Source of the DNA: Bacteroides bouchesdurhonensis
GTDB lineage: Bacteria; Bacteroidota; Bacteroidia; Bacteroidales; Bacteroidaceae
Length of the DNA stretch: 64,000 nucleotides
Reading direction: 5' to 3'
NCBI RefSeq assembly: GCF_900155865.1
Contig: NZ_LT707006.1
Location: 3,698,577-3,762,576, forward strand
A program made the translations under genes and the position numbers. Of this stretch, positions 6,739 to 15,227 are shown piece by piece. The notes beneath the pieces were generated by a model that was not told the origin of the DNA, made no database searches, and worked only from the letters and a program-made list of their open reading frames with translations. The first letter of the stretch is position 1. Every line of letters starts with the position of its first letter.

Positions 6739-9586
6739 GCACACTTTTTCCATTGACTTTCTTGTGCACCTGTACTTGAACAGAAATACGTTCACTCATT
6801 TCTTGTACGTGAGAAATGACTCCGATCTTTCGCCCTTGCATCTGCAATTGTTCCAATGCTTCCATTGCTGTCCGTAGGCTATCTGCATCGAGCGAACCGA
6901 ATCCTTCGTCAATAAAGAGTGATTCTACTTTCAGGTTATTGCTCGATAAGGAAGACAATCCTAAAGCCAACGCAAGAGAAATCAAAAACGACTCTCCTCC
7001 GGAAAGTGAATAAACTGTCCGGACTTCATCACACATATCGCAATCAATTACCTGAAGTGCTAAAGTATTCGGTACTTGCTGTAATTTATATCGTTTAGAT
7101 AAATAAGATAAATGCCGGTTAGCATGAAACAGCAATAAATTTAAGGTATAGCTTTGTGCAATTACTTTAAACTTCGCACCGTCAGCACTGCCTATCAGTT
7201 TATTCAGTTTTGCCCAGCGTTCAGCTTTCAGTTGTTTTTCCGCCAGTTCTTTTGCAATCTGCTCAGCAGTTACTTTGTTTTTTGCTTGTTGCAGTAACCT
7301 TGCTGTAACAGAAGCCAAGTTACTCTCAGTATTCGAATTTTCATTCTGTTGCTTTGCAATAGTTTCCGGCAACTGATCGGGAAATTCGATCTGTTTTTGT
7401 TGCTCCTGCAATTCCTTTATTACGATAGAAAGTTGCTTCTTCTCTCCTTGTAAGCCGGCAAGACGATTCTGTGCCGTCTCCACCTCTTTCCGGCTTTTTT
7501 CCAAAGCTGCATTCAGTTCCTTCTCTCTTCTGATAACGGCAGCTTCCGCCTCGTCCACACTCTTTCCCTTTAATAACTGTGATCTTTCCAACCGAAGTTC
7601 TTCCAATGCTTTTGCAATTATATCGAACCTGCCCTGTTCGGTTGCAACAGCAGTTTCCAAGATAGCCAACTGCTCTTTGGCAGAAGCAGCTTTCTGGTTC
7701 GCCAAACGGTAACGAGAGACATTCTCATGTAAAGCTGTACAATGAGCGCGCATCTGTTTGATCTCTTCATCATTCCGTTGCCATTCTGCGTAAAGATTAC
7801 CATATTCAAGAATTCGTTCAGCCAGCTCCTTCAACTGATTCTTTATCTGCTCCTCATTCCCGCCTTCCGGATTTTCTTGTTGCAAAGCTGCTAATTGTGT
7901 TTTTAATTGCTCTTCCACACGTTGCAAATGAGCTAAATCCCGTTGCAAAGCAATGTTCCGGTTATTGATTTGTTGATAAGTGGCAACCGTCGCATTGTAT
8001 TCCTGTTCCATACTTCGGAAAAGAGTATCTACCACTTCTTGCTCCTGATGATATGGATGCGTTGTACTGCCACAAACCGGACATGCCTCTCCTTCCTGTA
8101 ACTGTTGCCGCAAAGCTTTTACATCCTTCCCTACTGCCATACGAGCATTTTCATAAAGGCGTTGAATTGTTTTCAAAGCAACCTCCTGCTCAGCCAATTG
8201 CTGTGCACTGACAATAGTCTCTTTGTCTAACTTCCCTATATCCTGTTTGGTTTTCATCTCAGTTTCAGTCAGTTGCCGCATATTCTGTAGCCGTACTAAT
8301 TCATTTTTCAGCTTACCCTGAGTATCTACCAACGACGGATAGCCGAAAGCATTTAATCGGTTCTGGCATTCCTCATGCACTTTCAGACGGTTCTCCAATA
8401 AATCTTTTTCCTTTTGGAGAATCTCTTCTACTTGCTCCAATTCCAAAGTCTCTCCTTTCGCACGGTCCAGTAAAAGATTCATCGAATGATATGACATTTG
8501 TAACTGACTTGTAGCAGATCGAACTACCTTTCCATATTCTGTTACCCGTAGGCGTGCATCCTGCAATATCTTTTGCGACTGGGCATAGCCGGTTTGTTGC
8601 GATTGGATCTGTATATCCAATTGACGAGCTTTCTTCAAATCCGGTTGTATCGCCTCCCAGTGTGCTTTAAAAAGTATCAATTCCTCTTCCTGCAATTGCA
8701 ACGATCTTTGCAAAGCCACCATTTTCTCTTGTCCGGACTGTTCTTCTTCCTCTTTTTTCTTCCATAGCTCCTCTTGTGTTTTCAGTGAACGAACTATATT
8801 TAATTGAGTATTCAAGTCTCTTAACAAGTTAATTCCTGCATCACGTCTTTCTGTCAATTGCTCCTTCTCTTTTTGTAAAGCGAGGAGTTCTTCTTCAGGC
8901 ATTAATTCAATCACACTCATCCTACTATGAATGAGAGCCACTTCCTCCTGTGCAGCCTTATTCTTTGCAAAAACTTCCTGCGAGATTCTGGAATAAATAC
9001 TTGTACCTGTAAGCTTTTCAAGCAATTCGGCTTTTGCCGTACCTCTGGATTTCAAGAAAGTTGCAAAATCATTCTGAGCCAATAATACCGTCCGGGTAAA
9101 TTGCTCATAAGTCAATCCTACCAACTCTACCAACTGGGCCAACAGTTCTTTTTTAGTGCCCTGATATTTTTGATCCGTATCCAAGTCCTTCACCTCCAAC
9201 ACCTGCGGCTGCAAAGAACCATTCGATTTAGACCTCGTCCGCCTAACCGACCAACGAGAGCGATACCGATGTCCGTCTACTCCTTGAAAATCAACTTCCG
9301 CATATCCTTCTCCCGTTCCCCGGCGAAGCAAGTTCCTTACATCAGACTGGTTGATCTGATTATCTCCCACATCCGAAAGAGAAATACTCTCCACCGAATT
9401 TGCAAAACGGGGAGCCTTATCATAGAGGGCAAGACACAAAGCGTCCAGTAAAGTAGACTTTCCAGCACCTGTCGGTCCGGAAATAGCAAATATTCCCGCA
9501 GAGCGAAGAGGCTCTTCCGTAAAATCTATTTCTACACTTCCTTCTATCGAAGTAAGATTCTTCAATCGAATCGCTATTATTTTCAT
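6722..9586 (-). CDS. sbcC: Exonuclease subunit SbcC
   Basis: A 954-residue SMC-like ATPase of the SbcCD (Rad50-Mre11) nuclease, which opens DNA hairpins and processes ends. The N-terminal Walker A GPTGAGKST is at residues 37-45 and the zinc hook CPVCGSTTHP near residue 500 sits between two long coiled coils rich in Gln, Glu and Leu. The ABC signature LSGGESFLISLALALGLS and Walker B LFIDEGFGSLD are near the C-terminus. All parts of a working enzyme are present. The start codon overlaps the sbcD stop by four bases (ATGA), so both subunits come from one message. Confidence 0.95.
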   Translation of the reverse strand: MKIIAIRLKNLTSIEGSVEIDFTEEPLRSAGIFAISGPTGAGKSTLLDALCLALYDKAPRFANSVESISLSDVGDNQINQSDVRNLLRRGTGEGYAEVDFQGVDGHRYRSRWSVRRTRSKSNGSLQPQVLEVKDLDTDQKYQGTKKELLAQLVELVGLTYEQFTRTVLLAQNDFATFLKSRGTAKAELLEKLTGTSIYSRISQEVFAKNKAAQEEVALIHSRMSVIELMPEEELLALQKEKEQLTERRDAGINLLRDLNTQLNIVRSLKTQEELWKKKEEEEQSGQEKMVALQRSLQLQEEELILFKAHWEAIQPDLKKARQLDIQIQSQQTGYAQSQKILQDARLRVTEYGKVVRSATSQLQMSYHSMNLLLDRAKGETLELEQVEEILQKEKDLLENRLKVHEECQNRLNAFGYPSLVDTQGKLKNELVRLQNMRQLTETEMKTKQDIGKLDKETIVSAQQLAEQEVALKTIQRLYENARMAVGKDVKALRQQLQEGEACPVCGSTTHPYHQEQEVVDTLFRSMEQEYNATVATYQQINNRNIALQRDLAHLQRVEEQLKTQLAALQQENPEGGNEEQIKNQLKELAERILEYGNLYAEWQRNDEEIKQMRAHCTALHENVSRYRLANQKAASAKEQLAILETAVATEQGRFDIIAKALEELRLERSQLLKGKSVDEAEAAVIRREKELNAALEKSRKEVETAQNRLAGLQGEKKQLSIVIKELQEQQKQIEFPDQLPETIAKQQNENSNTESNLASVTARLLQQAKNKVTAEQIAKELAEKQLKAERWAKLNKLIGSADGAKFKVIAQSYTLNLLLFHANRHLSYLSKRYKLQQVPNTLALQVIDCDMCDEVRTVYSLSGGESFLISLALALGLSSLSSNNLKVESLFIDEGFGSLDADSLRTAMEALEQLQMQGRKIGVISHVQEMSERISVQVQVHKKVNGKSVLTVVG

Positions 9587-10836
9587 CCTTCTTCCTCCTC
9601 TTCTTTACGAGTTGCCGACACATATGCTTCCTGAAATAATTCAGTCAATTCATCCGACATTTCTGTCTGATAGCTCTTCTCAAACACAGATTGTACTATT
9701 TGTAAAGGAGACATCTCCTGTAAACCTTTTATCCAAACATCATTTCCTTTTTCTACCTTACCTTCCTCTTGACGATAAGTAGAAACAATACGAGCCAAAC
9801 GGTAATTCTTATCTGCCAGTGCCTCTTCAACTTGCTGGCGGAGCATAGGCTCAGGTTCATCCAACAAGACTTTTACTTCCAAATATGGAGCTTCACCATT
9901 TATTTCAGGCAACTCTCGTAAAGCTTTCAACACTGATTCCGGCTGCTCCGCTGCTCCATTCGGTACACTCAGCAAAGTGATTAACTTCGGACATTCAAGT
10001 CTTTCTATCTCTACTGCACAACCTTCATCAAAGGTTACCATCACAACCCCATGATGATAATATTTCTCCGCAAATGACATCGGAATCGGACTTCCCGAAT
10101 AACGTACATTCTCTCTGCCGGATACCCGTTGCGCTTTATGAATATGCCCCAAGGCAGTATAAGCTATCTGCTCAGAAAAAACCTCCGGCGACACACATTC
10201 CAAACCACCGATAACCGTCCGTTCACTATAATCTTTTTCCGCAATCTCCGAACCTGTAGCCTGTAGATGCCCTATTGCCATAATAGACTGTCCCCCTTTC
10301 CTACGCTCCCATGTTCTCTGCAAAAGTTGTGTATAAAGTTTGCGAACTCCCTCTGCATAAGGATTGCCATCTGTCTGTACAACCGGATAATCTCCCTGCC
10401 GCAAGAAAGGAACTGCCATACAAAGCAATTCCACTTCTCCCCGACGATTCTTTAATTCTATTATTAAATGGTCATGATCAATCTCTCCTCCATCCTGTTT
10501 CCGCACCACTCCTCTTACCTCTGTCCGCATCGCCTGTAACAATGGCAAAGGAGCCTCTAATCGTGCCGCAGAATCATGATTTCCAGCTACGATAACAATT
10601 TGCAGGTTTGGATTTTCAGCCGTCACCCGATAGATAAATTGGTAATACATTCGTTGCGAAGCTGCAGAAGGATTGGAAACATCAAACACGTCTCCGGCAA
10701 TAATCAATGCATCGATTTCCTTATCACAGATCTCTTTTGCCAACCAATCCAGAAATATAGTATGTTCTTCCGTGCGGTCATACCCAAAGAAGGTTTGTCC
10801 CAAATGCCAATCGGCTGTATGCAATATACGTATCAT
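9583..10836 (-). CDS. sbcD: Exonuclease subunit SbcD
   Basis: The Mre11-like nuclease subunit that partners SbcC. Metallophosphoesterase motifs appear in order: ILHTADWHLGQ, IIAGDVFDVSNP, IVAGNHDSAA and ALGHIHKAQ. I chose the start MIRILHTADW, which has a good AGGAG upstream. A frame extending 14 codons further begins before the predicted transcription start and is rejected. About 418 residues, a normal length. The gene is first in the sbcDC operon and divergent from the Gfo/Idh/MocA gene. Confidence 0.94.
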   Translation of the reverse strand: MIRILHTADWHLGQTFFGYDRTEEHTIFLDWLAKEICDKEIDALIIAGDVFDVSNPSAASQRMYYQFIYRVTAENPNLQIVIVAGNHDSAARLEAPLPLLQAMRTEVRGVVRKQDGGEIDHDHLIIELKNRRGEVELLCMAVPFLRQGDYPVVQTDGNPYAEGVRKLYTQLLQRTWERRKGGQSIMAIGHLQATGSEIAEKDYSERTVIGGLECVSPEVFSEQIAYTALGHIHKAQRVSGRENVRYSGSPIPMSFAEKYYHHGVVMVTFDEGCAVEIERLECPKLITLLSVPNGAAEQPESVLKALRELPEINGEAPYLEVKVLLDEPEPMLRQQVEEALADKNYRLARIVSTYRQEEGKVEKGNDVWIKGLQEMSPLQIVQSVFEKSYQTEMSDELTELFQEAYVSATRKEEEEEG

Positions 10837-10864
10837 ATCATTCGACTCCTCATATAATAATAGA

Positions 10865-10872
10865 CAAAAATA
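10865..10872 (-). promoter_or_regulatory. -7 promoter element of sbcDC
   Basis: TATTTTTG on the minus strand fits TAnnTTTG and predicts a start near 10861, about 25 bases before the chosen sbcD start codon. Confidence 0.5.
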
Positions 10873-10927
10873 ACACAAACAAAAAGATTATATAGCATTT
10901 ACCTATGGTTTTTACCAATTTATCAAG

Positions 10928-10935
10928 TATCTTTG
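10928..10935 (+). promoter_or_regulatory. -7 promoter element of the secreted Gfo/Idh/MocA gene
   Basis: TATCTTTG is an exact TAnnTTTG match. Transcription would begin near 10939-10942, which rules out the in-frame ATG at 10905 and supports the start at 10962. Confidence 0.6.
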
Positions 10936-10961
10936 TTACAAATAATAATATTATACAGATA

Positions 10962-12062
10962 ATGAACCCACAAAAAATGATCAGAACATTCTTATTTTTG
11001 TCAGTAATCTGCTTACCTTTTATATTAAAGGCGCAAGATTCAAAACCACTTCGTTTAGGAGTAGCAGGTGTATCACACGGACACCTTCATGAGGTAATTA
11101 TCCGTATGGATAGGGGTGATTTTGAAATTGTAGGGGTTGCAGAACCGGATGAACAATTAAGAGCGAATAATCCACTTCGAAAAAAACTGGACTCTTCCCT
11201 TTTTTATGCAGATCTGGGAGAAATGCTTGATAAGACAAGACCTGAAGTTGTTGTTGCTTACGGCTCTATTTACGATCATCTTGCCGTAGTAGAAGCTTGT
11301 GCTCCACGCGGCATCCATGTGATGGTAGAAAAACCTTTGGCAGTCAATATGAAACACGCCAACCGAATGGCAGAACTAGCACGTAAAAACAATACATTGT
11401 TACTCACCAATTATGAAACGACTTGGTATAATACAAACCATGAAGTTTACCGTTTAATAAAGAAAGATAATGCGATAGGCAAAATAAATCGTATAGAAGT
11501 ATACGATGGCCATGAAGGTCCCATTGAGATTGGTTGTGGAAAAGAATTTACCGACTGGCTGACTGATCCCAAGCTGAACGGTGGAGGTGCTGTGATTGAT
11601 TTCGGTTGTTATGGTGCCAATCTGGTTACTTGGCTAATGGATGGAGAAAAGCCTGTTAGCGTTTATGCCGTTCTGAAACAGTTAAAGCCGGATAAATATC
11701 CAAAAGTAGATGACGATGCAACGATCCTAATTGAATATCCTTCGGCAACCGTACAAATTATGGGATCATGGAATTGGCCCAAAGGACGAAAAGATATGCA
11801 TATTTATGGTAGTAAAGGATATATTTATCAGGATACACCTACATCCATGCGTATATTTACCAACCGGAAAGAGAGAGCGACACAACCTCCCAAACTGAAA
11901 GCTCCATACAATGATTCTTTCTATTATCTGAAAGCCGCCGTCCGTAAAGAAATCCAAGTGCTTCCTACTGATTTGTCTTCGCTGGAAAATAATTTAGTAG
12001 TGGTTAAAATACTTGAGTCTTCTATCAAAAGTGCTAAAAGCGGTAAGCCAGTCCGTTTTTAA
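10962..12062 (+). CDS. Exported Gfo/Idh/MocA-family oxidoreductase
   Basis: A NAD(P)-dependent dehydrogenase-fold protein with an N-terminal signal peptide (IRTFLFLSVICLPFILKAQ). The mature part opens with the Rossmann motif LRLGVAGVSHGH; the usual GxGxxG is altered to GVSHGH. The conserved family motif VEKPLAVN follows. The C-terminal alpha/beta domain runs to GKPVRF. Export suggests a periplasmic enzyme with tightly held cofactor, as for other secreted members in Bacteroides. The substrate is probably a sugar or cyclitol but cannot be named. I used the ATG downstream of the promoter box; a start five codons later is also possible. Confidence 0.85.
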   Translation: MNPQKMIRTFLFLSVICLPFILKAQDSKPLRLGVAGVSHGHLHEVIIRMDRGDFEIVGVAEPDEQLRANNPLRKKLDSSLFYADLGEMLDKTRPEVVVAYGSIYDHLAVVEACAPRGIHVMVEKPLAVNMKHANRMAELARKNNTLLLTNYETTWYNTNHEVYRLIKKDNAIGKINRIEVYDGHEGPIEIGCGKEFTDWLTDPKLNGGGAVIDFGCYGANLVTWLMDGEKPVSVYAVLKQLKPDKYPKVDDDATILIEYPSATVQIMGSWNWPKGRKDMHIYGSKGYIYQDTPTSMRIFTNRKERATQPPKLKAPYNDSFYYLKAAVRKEIQVLPTDLSSLENNLVVVKILESSIKSAKSGKPVRF

Positions 12063-12139
12063 TATATCCAAACGCTGACAATCATACGGTAGAGAACGTA
12101 TATTCTACGATACCTATCAATGATTTATCCTATAAAAAA

Positions 12140-13279
12140 TTATGTCCCCAATTCCCGTTTCAGCCATACTACCATTACGGGGTCGGGAATGACAACTTGA
12201 CGCTTCTCGATCTCGATAAGTTCTTTTTTGACCAGAGCCCGCTTTACGATGCTGACATTGGCCGATGAGCCGAGTTGGTATTTTTGCAAAACCTCTTGCG
12301 TGGTAAATTCGCTGTGAACCCCGTCTATGATGGCTCGCAAGAAATTCATTTGATAGGTCGTAAGGCTTTCAGTCTGCTTCTCGAACAGTGGGGTGTTCTG
12401 GTCGATAATATCCTGATAAGCCGCCTCAAAATCTCGTTCTGTGGCAATCGTATCCGTATGAATCCATACCAGCCATGCCAACTGTTGCACATACGAAGAA
12501 TGGTTATCGACCCTTTGGCATATCTTTTCTGCCAACTCTTTCGAGATATGTTTGCCCGTAGCTTCGAAACGGCCGCAGATATAGTCGATCCAATCCAGCG
12601 TACCTATCTTCTGTAGATAAATGGCATCACCGAACTTGTAAAACGGTAGGCTTCTTTTCTCGAACAGTTCATTCATCAAATGCTTCTTACTGCCGAACAA
12701 ACAGTAAGACACTGATTTTTGCAACTGCCATACGGAACGCAGCCGCTTCTGGAATGTCTTAGAATCTTTGAACTCGGCAATTTGCTGAAACTCATCGATG
12801 CAAACGACAATATTATAACCTTTCTTCTGCGCTATCTTTTCGGGGAGTTGTAAGATTTCGTCGATGTCGCTGCTCTTAGGATTCATCTCGAGTGATATGG
12901 AGAAATCCGTCATCGGATCTGCGCCCATCGAAATTTTGGGACTGATACGAGAAAGGAACAATTTGATATTCTCCAACCATTCGTCCACTTTAGAGGAGGT
13001 TTGTTTGAGAATAGCAGAGGCAAAGGCATCATAGAAATCCCTGTCGCTACGACATGAAAAAATATCAAGGTAAACGATTTTCAGTTTGTCTGACTGTGCT
13101 AAATGACGCGCTTTCTGCACCAGAGATGTTTTGCCCCAACGACGAGGCGAGATCAGCACCGTGTTTATACCATGACGGAAATTCAATAACAGACGTTCCG
13201 TTTCTTTCTTCCGGTCGGTAAAGTTATCGCCCGATGTCGCAACGCCAAATATAAAAGGCTTTTTCTCCATAATATTCAA
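12140..13279 (-). CDS. AAA-family ATPase (archaeal ATPase_2-like)
   Basis: A 379-residue P-loop ATPase. Walker A is ISPRRWGKTSLV near residues 43-54, and Walker B is NIVVCIDEFQQI near 155-166. A C-terminal winged-helix-like region (TTQEVLQKYQLGSSANVSIVKRAL) follows. This matches the family often annotated 'ATP-binding protein, archaeal-type ATPase', whose members are mobile, vary between strains and have no settled role. The base composition looks somewhat richer in G and C than neighbouring genes, which hints at transfer. A start three codons later (MEKKPF) is also possible. It stands alone between the oxidoreductase and the acyltransferase. Confidence 0.78.
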   Translation of the reverse strand: MNIMEKKPFIFGVATSGDNFTDRKKETERLLLNFRHGINTVLISPRRWGKTSLVQKARHLAQSDKLKIVYLDIFSCRSDRDFYDAFASAILKQTSSKVDEWLENIKLFLSRISPKISMGADPMTDFSISLEMNPKSSDIDEILQLPEKIAQKKGYNIVVCIDEFQQIAEFKDSKTFQKRLRSVWQLQKSVSYCLFGSKKHLMNELFEKRSLPFYKFGDAIYLQKIGTLDWIDYICGRFEATGKHISKELAEKICQRVDNHSSYVQQLAWLVWIHTDTIATERDFEAAYQDIIDQNTPLFEKQTESLTTYQMNFLRAIIDGVHSEFTTQEVLQKYQLGSSANVSIVKRALVKKELIEIEKRQVVIPDPVMVVWLKRELGT

Positions 13280-13293
13280 CTATTATTTCATCA

Positions 13294-13336
13294 CAAAGAT
13301 AAGTAACATATTTATTACTAACAACATTATTACTAA
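13294..13336 (-). promoter_or_regulatory. Promoter of the ATPase gene with repeated TTATTACTAA sites
   Basis: TATCTTTG on the minus strand (13294-13301) is the -7 element. TTATTACTAA occurs twice at 13312-13321 and 13327-13336, 15 bases apart, covering the -33 region. A nearby CTAAT/ATTAG inverted pair follows. This arrangement suggests a repressor or activator site; no regulator is identified. Confidence 0.45.
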
Positions 13337-13465
13337 TAAAATTATTAGGAGTGTCGAGCTTTGGATCGAAACTCGTTTTAAGCTGCTGTCGCAATACGCA
13401 AGTTCGTAGTTTAGTCGTTTAGCGTCATTTCTCCCATTTTTTTCGGTTATTCCAGAGATTTTACG

Positions 13466-13473
13466 TAAGTTTG
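13466..13473 (+). promoter_or_regulatory. -7 promoter element of the acyltransferase gene
   Basis: TAAGTTTG fits TAnnTTTG and lies 23 bases before the start codon. Confidence 0.55.
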
Positions 13474-13495
13474 CAGTATATAAAAAATACAACCC

Positions 13496-14251
13496 ATGAA
13501 AATACTATATTATATTTATCAGATTTGTATAGCTTTACCGATCTTATTAGTATTAACGATTCTTACTGCAATTGTTACCATTGTAGGCTCTTTAGTGGGA
13601 GGAGCTCATTTCTGGGGATATCACCCGGGGAAAATATGGTCACAGTTAATTTGTCTTTTTCTTCTTATCCCCGTAAAAGTTCATGGTCGTGAGAAATTAC
13701 ATGATAAAACTTCTTATATCTTTGTCCCCAACCACCAAGGTTCCTTTGACATTTTTCTAATTTATGGTTTTATCGGAAGAAACTTCAAGTGGATGATGAA
13801 AAAAAGTCTCCGCAAACTACCTTTCGTGGGCAAAGCTTGCGAAAGTGCAGGACATATTTTTGTGGATCGTTCCGGTCCCAAAAAAGTATTGGAAACCATT
13901 CGGCAGGCAAAGGACTCTTTGAAAGATGGAGTATCTCTGGTAGTATTCCCCGAAGGGGCACGTACCTTTACCGGACACATGGGATATTTCAAAAAAGGGG
14001 CTTTCCAACTGGCGGATGACTTGCAACTGGCAGTAGTTCCCGTCACCATAGATGGTTCATTCGAAATACTTCCGCGTACAGGCAAATGGATACATCGTCA
14101 TCGGATGATTTTGACTATCCACGATCCAATTCCTCCTAAAGGGAAAGGGATAGAAAACATCAAAGCGACAATGGCAGAAGCTTATACAGCCGTAGAAAGT
14201 GCGTTACCGGAGAAACATAAAGGAATGATTAAAAATGAAGATCAAGACTAG
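13496..14251 (+). CDS. plsC: 1-acyl-sn-glycerol-3-phosphate acyltransferase
   Basis: A 251-residue membrane acyltransferase that adds the second acyl chain to lysophosphatidate, giving phosphatidate. The N-terminal hydrophobic segment is about residues 5-35. The four family blocks are visible: NHQGSFD (the NHX4D catalytic motif), a VDRSGPKK segment, VVFPEGART (glycerol-phosphate binding), and VPVTIDGSFE. Length is typical. Some PlsC homologues instead acylate ornithine or other lipids, so the exact acceptor is inferred. A bidirectional terminator lies between this gene and the convergent DUF4369 gene. Confidence 0.88.
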   Translation: MKILYYIYQICIALPILLVLTILTAIVTIVGSLVGGAHFWGYHPGKIWSQLICLFLLIPVKVHGREKLHDKTSYIFVPNHQGSFDIFLIYGFIGRNFKWMMKKSLRKLPFVGKACESAGHIFVDRSGPKKVLETIRQAKDSLKDGVSLVVFPEGARTFTGHMGYFKKGAFQLADDLQLAVVPVTIDGSFEILPRTGKWIHRHRMILTIHDPIPPKGKGIENIKATMAEAYTAVESALPEKHKGMIKNEDQD

Positions 14252-14260
14252 TAGAAACCA

Positions 14261-14300
14261 AAATCCATGTATTGAAAGCATAAATTCAATACATGGATTT
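14261..14300. terminator. Bidirectional terminator, 16-bp perfect stem
   Basis: AAATCCATGTATTGAA pairs perfectly with its complement across an 8-base loop, with T runs on the plus side and an A/T-rich flank on the other. It separates two convergent genes. Confidence 0.88.
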
Positions 14301-14333
14301 TTTTCAAACATATTCTAAATCTTTCCGATTTCC

Positions 14334-15068
14334 TTATTTCTTCATCAAACTATTCTGTTCCATCCGTTGATGTTCCTCTATCAACTTCATGTTTTCTCTC
14401 GCTTTCTTCAGATATTCCTTCACCATTTTATTATCTTTGAAAGAATAAGGAGCATCTTTAATAATATCGTCAATCTGTGGAGTCATGACAGGATAAGGCA
14501 ATGAGTTACAAAGCATAATAAACACATTCGGTCCCAGTACATTCTCATAATTATCAGAAATGAATTTCTTCACGTACTTATTCATCTCATTTACCAGTGA
14601 ATCTCCTTCTGAAACCAATTGTCGGTGTATTTCTTCATAATCAGCACCGTCCATTACCATACGGGTCTCTTTCTGTTCCAACTCTTCGATACTTACTTCC
14701 AATTCGTTCTTCTTACGAATAAACTCATATAAAGCAGTATTCAAAGGTGTACCTTCCGCTTTTATCTCCATATTACTGATCGTAACGGTAACTTTACCTC
14801 TCTCCAACACGATAGGCATAATGCTTTCATCATCCATATAAAGAGTTACCATCTGTACGGAATCCATTTTACCCTTCATCGAAAACAAACCATGAATTAC
14901 TTCCGCCGAATCGATTTTAAGCAATTCCCCATCTTGGACGGTCTTCAAATATAATTTTTTTCCATCCAAGCTGTTCACCGATGAAGTTCCTTCTATCTTA
15001 TACGTATGTGTACATGATGCAATAAAAGGAAGTAAAAGCAATATAGGCAAAATTTTATTCACGTTCAT
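14334..15068 (-). CDS. DUF4369-domain lipoprotein
   Basis: A 244-residue lipoprotein. The signal ends with the lipobox IASC and Cys19. The next 90 residues (TYKIEGTSSVNSLDGKKLYL onward, with LKIDSAEV and FSMKGKMD) match the DUF4369 domain, a small beta domain usually placed before a thioredoxin/AhpC domain in Bacteroidetes. Here no thioredoxin domain follows: the C-terminal half is helical and charged, with no CxxC. It may be a partner of a separate thiol protein or a divergent form; the role is unknown. A TACCTTTG promoter box is upstream. Confidence 0.82.
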   Translation of the reverse strand: MNVNKILPILLLLPFIASCTHTYKIEGTSSVNSLDGKKLYLKTVQDGELLKIDSAEVIHGLFSMKGKMDSVQMVTLYMDDESIMPIVLERGKVTVTISNMEIKAEGTPLNTALYEFIRKKNELEVSIEELEQKETRMVMDGADYEEIHRQLVSEGDSLVNEMNKYVKKFISDNYENVLGPNVFIMLCNSLPYPVMTPQIDDIIKDAPYSFKDNKMVKEYLKKARENMKLIEEHQRMEQNSLMKK

Positions 15069-15091
15069 CTATGTGTTATTATATCCGGGTA

Positions 15092-15099
15092 CAAAGGTA
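15092..15099 (-). promoter_or_regulatory. -7 promoter element of the DUF4369 gene
   Basis: Minus-strand TACCTTTG, an exact TAnnTTTG match, 24 bases before the start codon. Confidence 0.55.
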
Positions 15100-15214
15100 C
15101 AACTGATTCAGAATCAAAAGAAACATTTTATCAATATTTAAAATTTGTAATACTCTTTTCTTTAATAATCCTTATAAACTAAGGTAGTAAACCTTCTATT
15201 TCATTTAGTTTATC

Positions 15215-15222
15215 TAAATTTG
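15215..15222 (+). promoter_or_regulatory. -7 promoter element very close to the anSME start codon
   Basis: TAAATTTG fits TAnnTTTG but ends only six bases before the ATG. If it is used, the message would have almost no leader. No matching -33 TTTG was found, so another promoter cannot be excluded. Confidence 0.4.
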
Positions 15223-15227
15223 CAGGT

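Noticed and set aside
13283..13492. 69-codon hydrophobic frame upstream of the ATPase gene
   Set aside because: The apparent membrane segment is a translation of A/T-rich promoter repeats; no family match.
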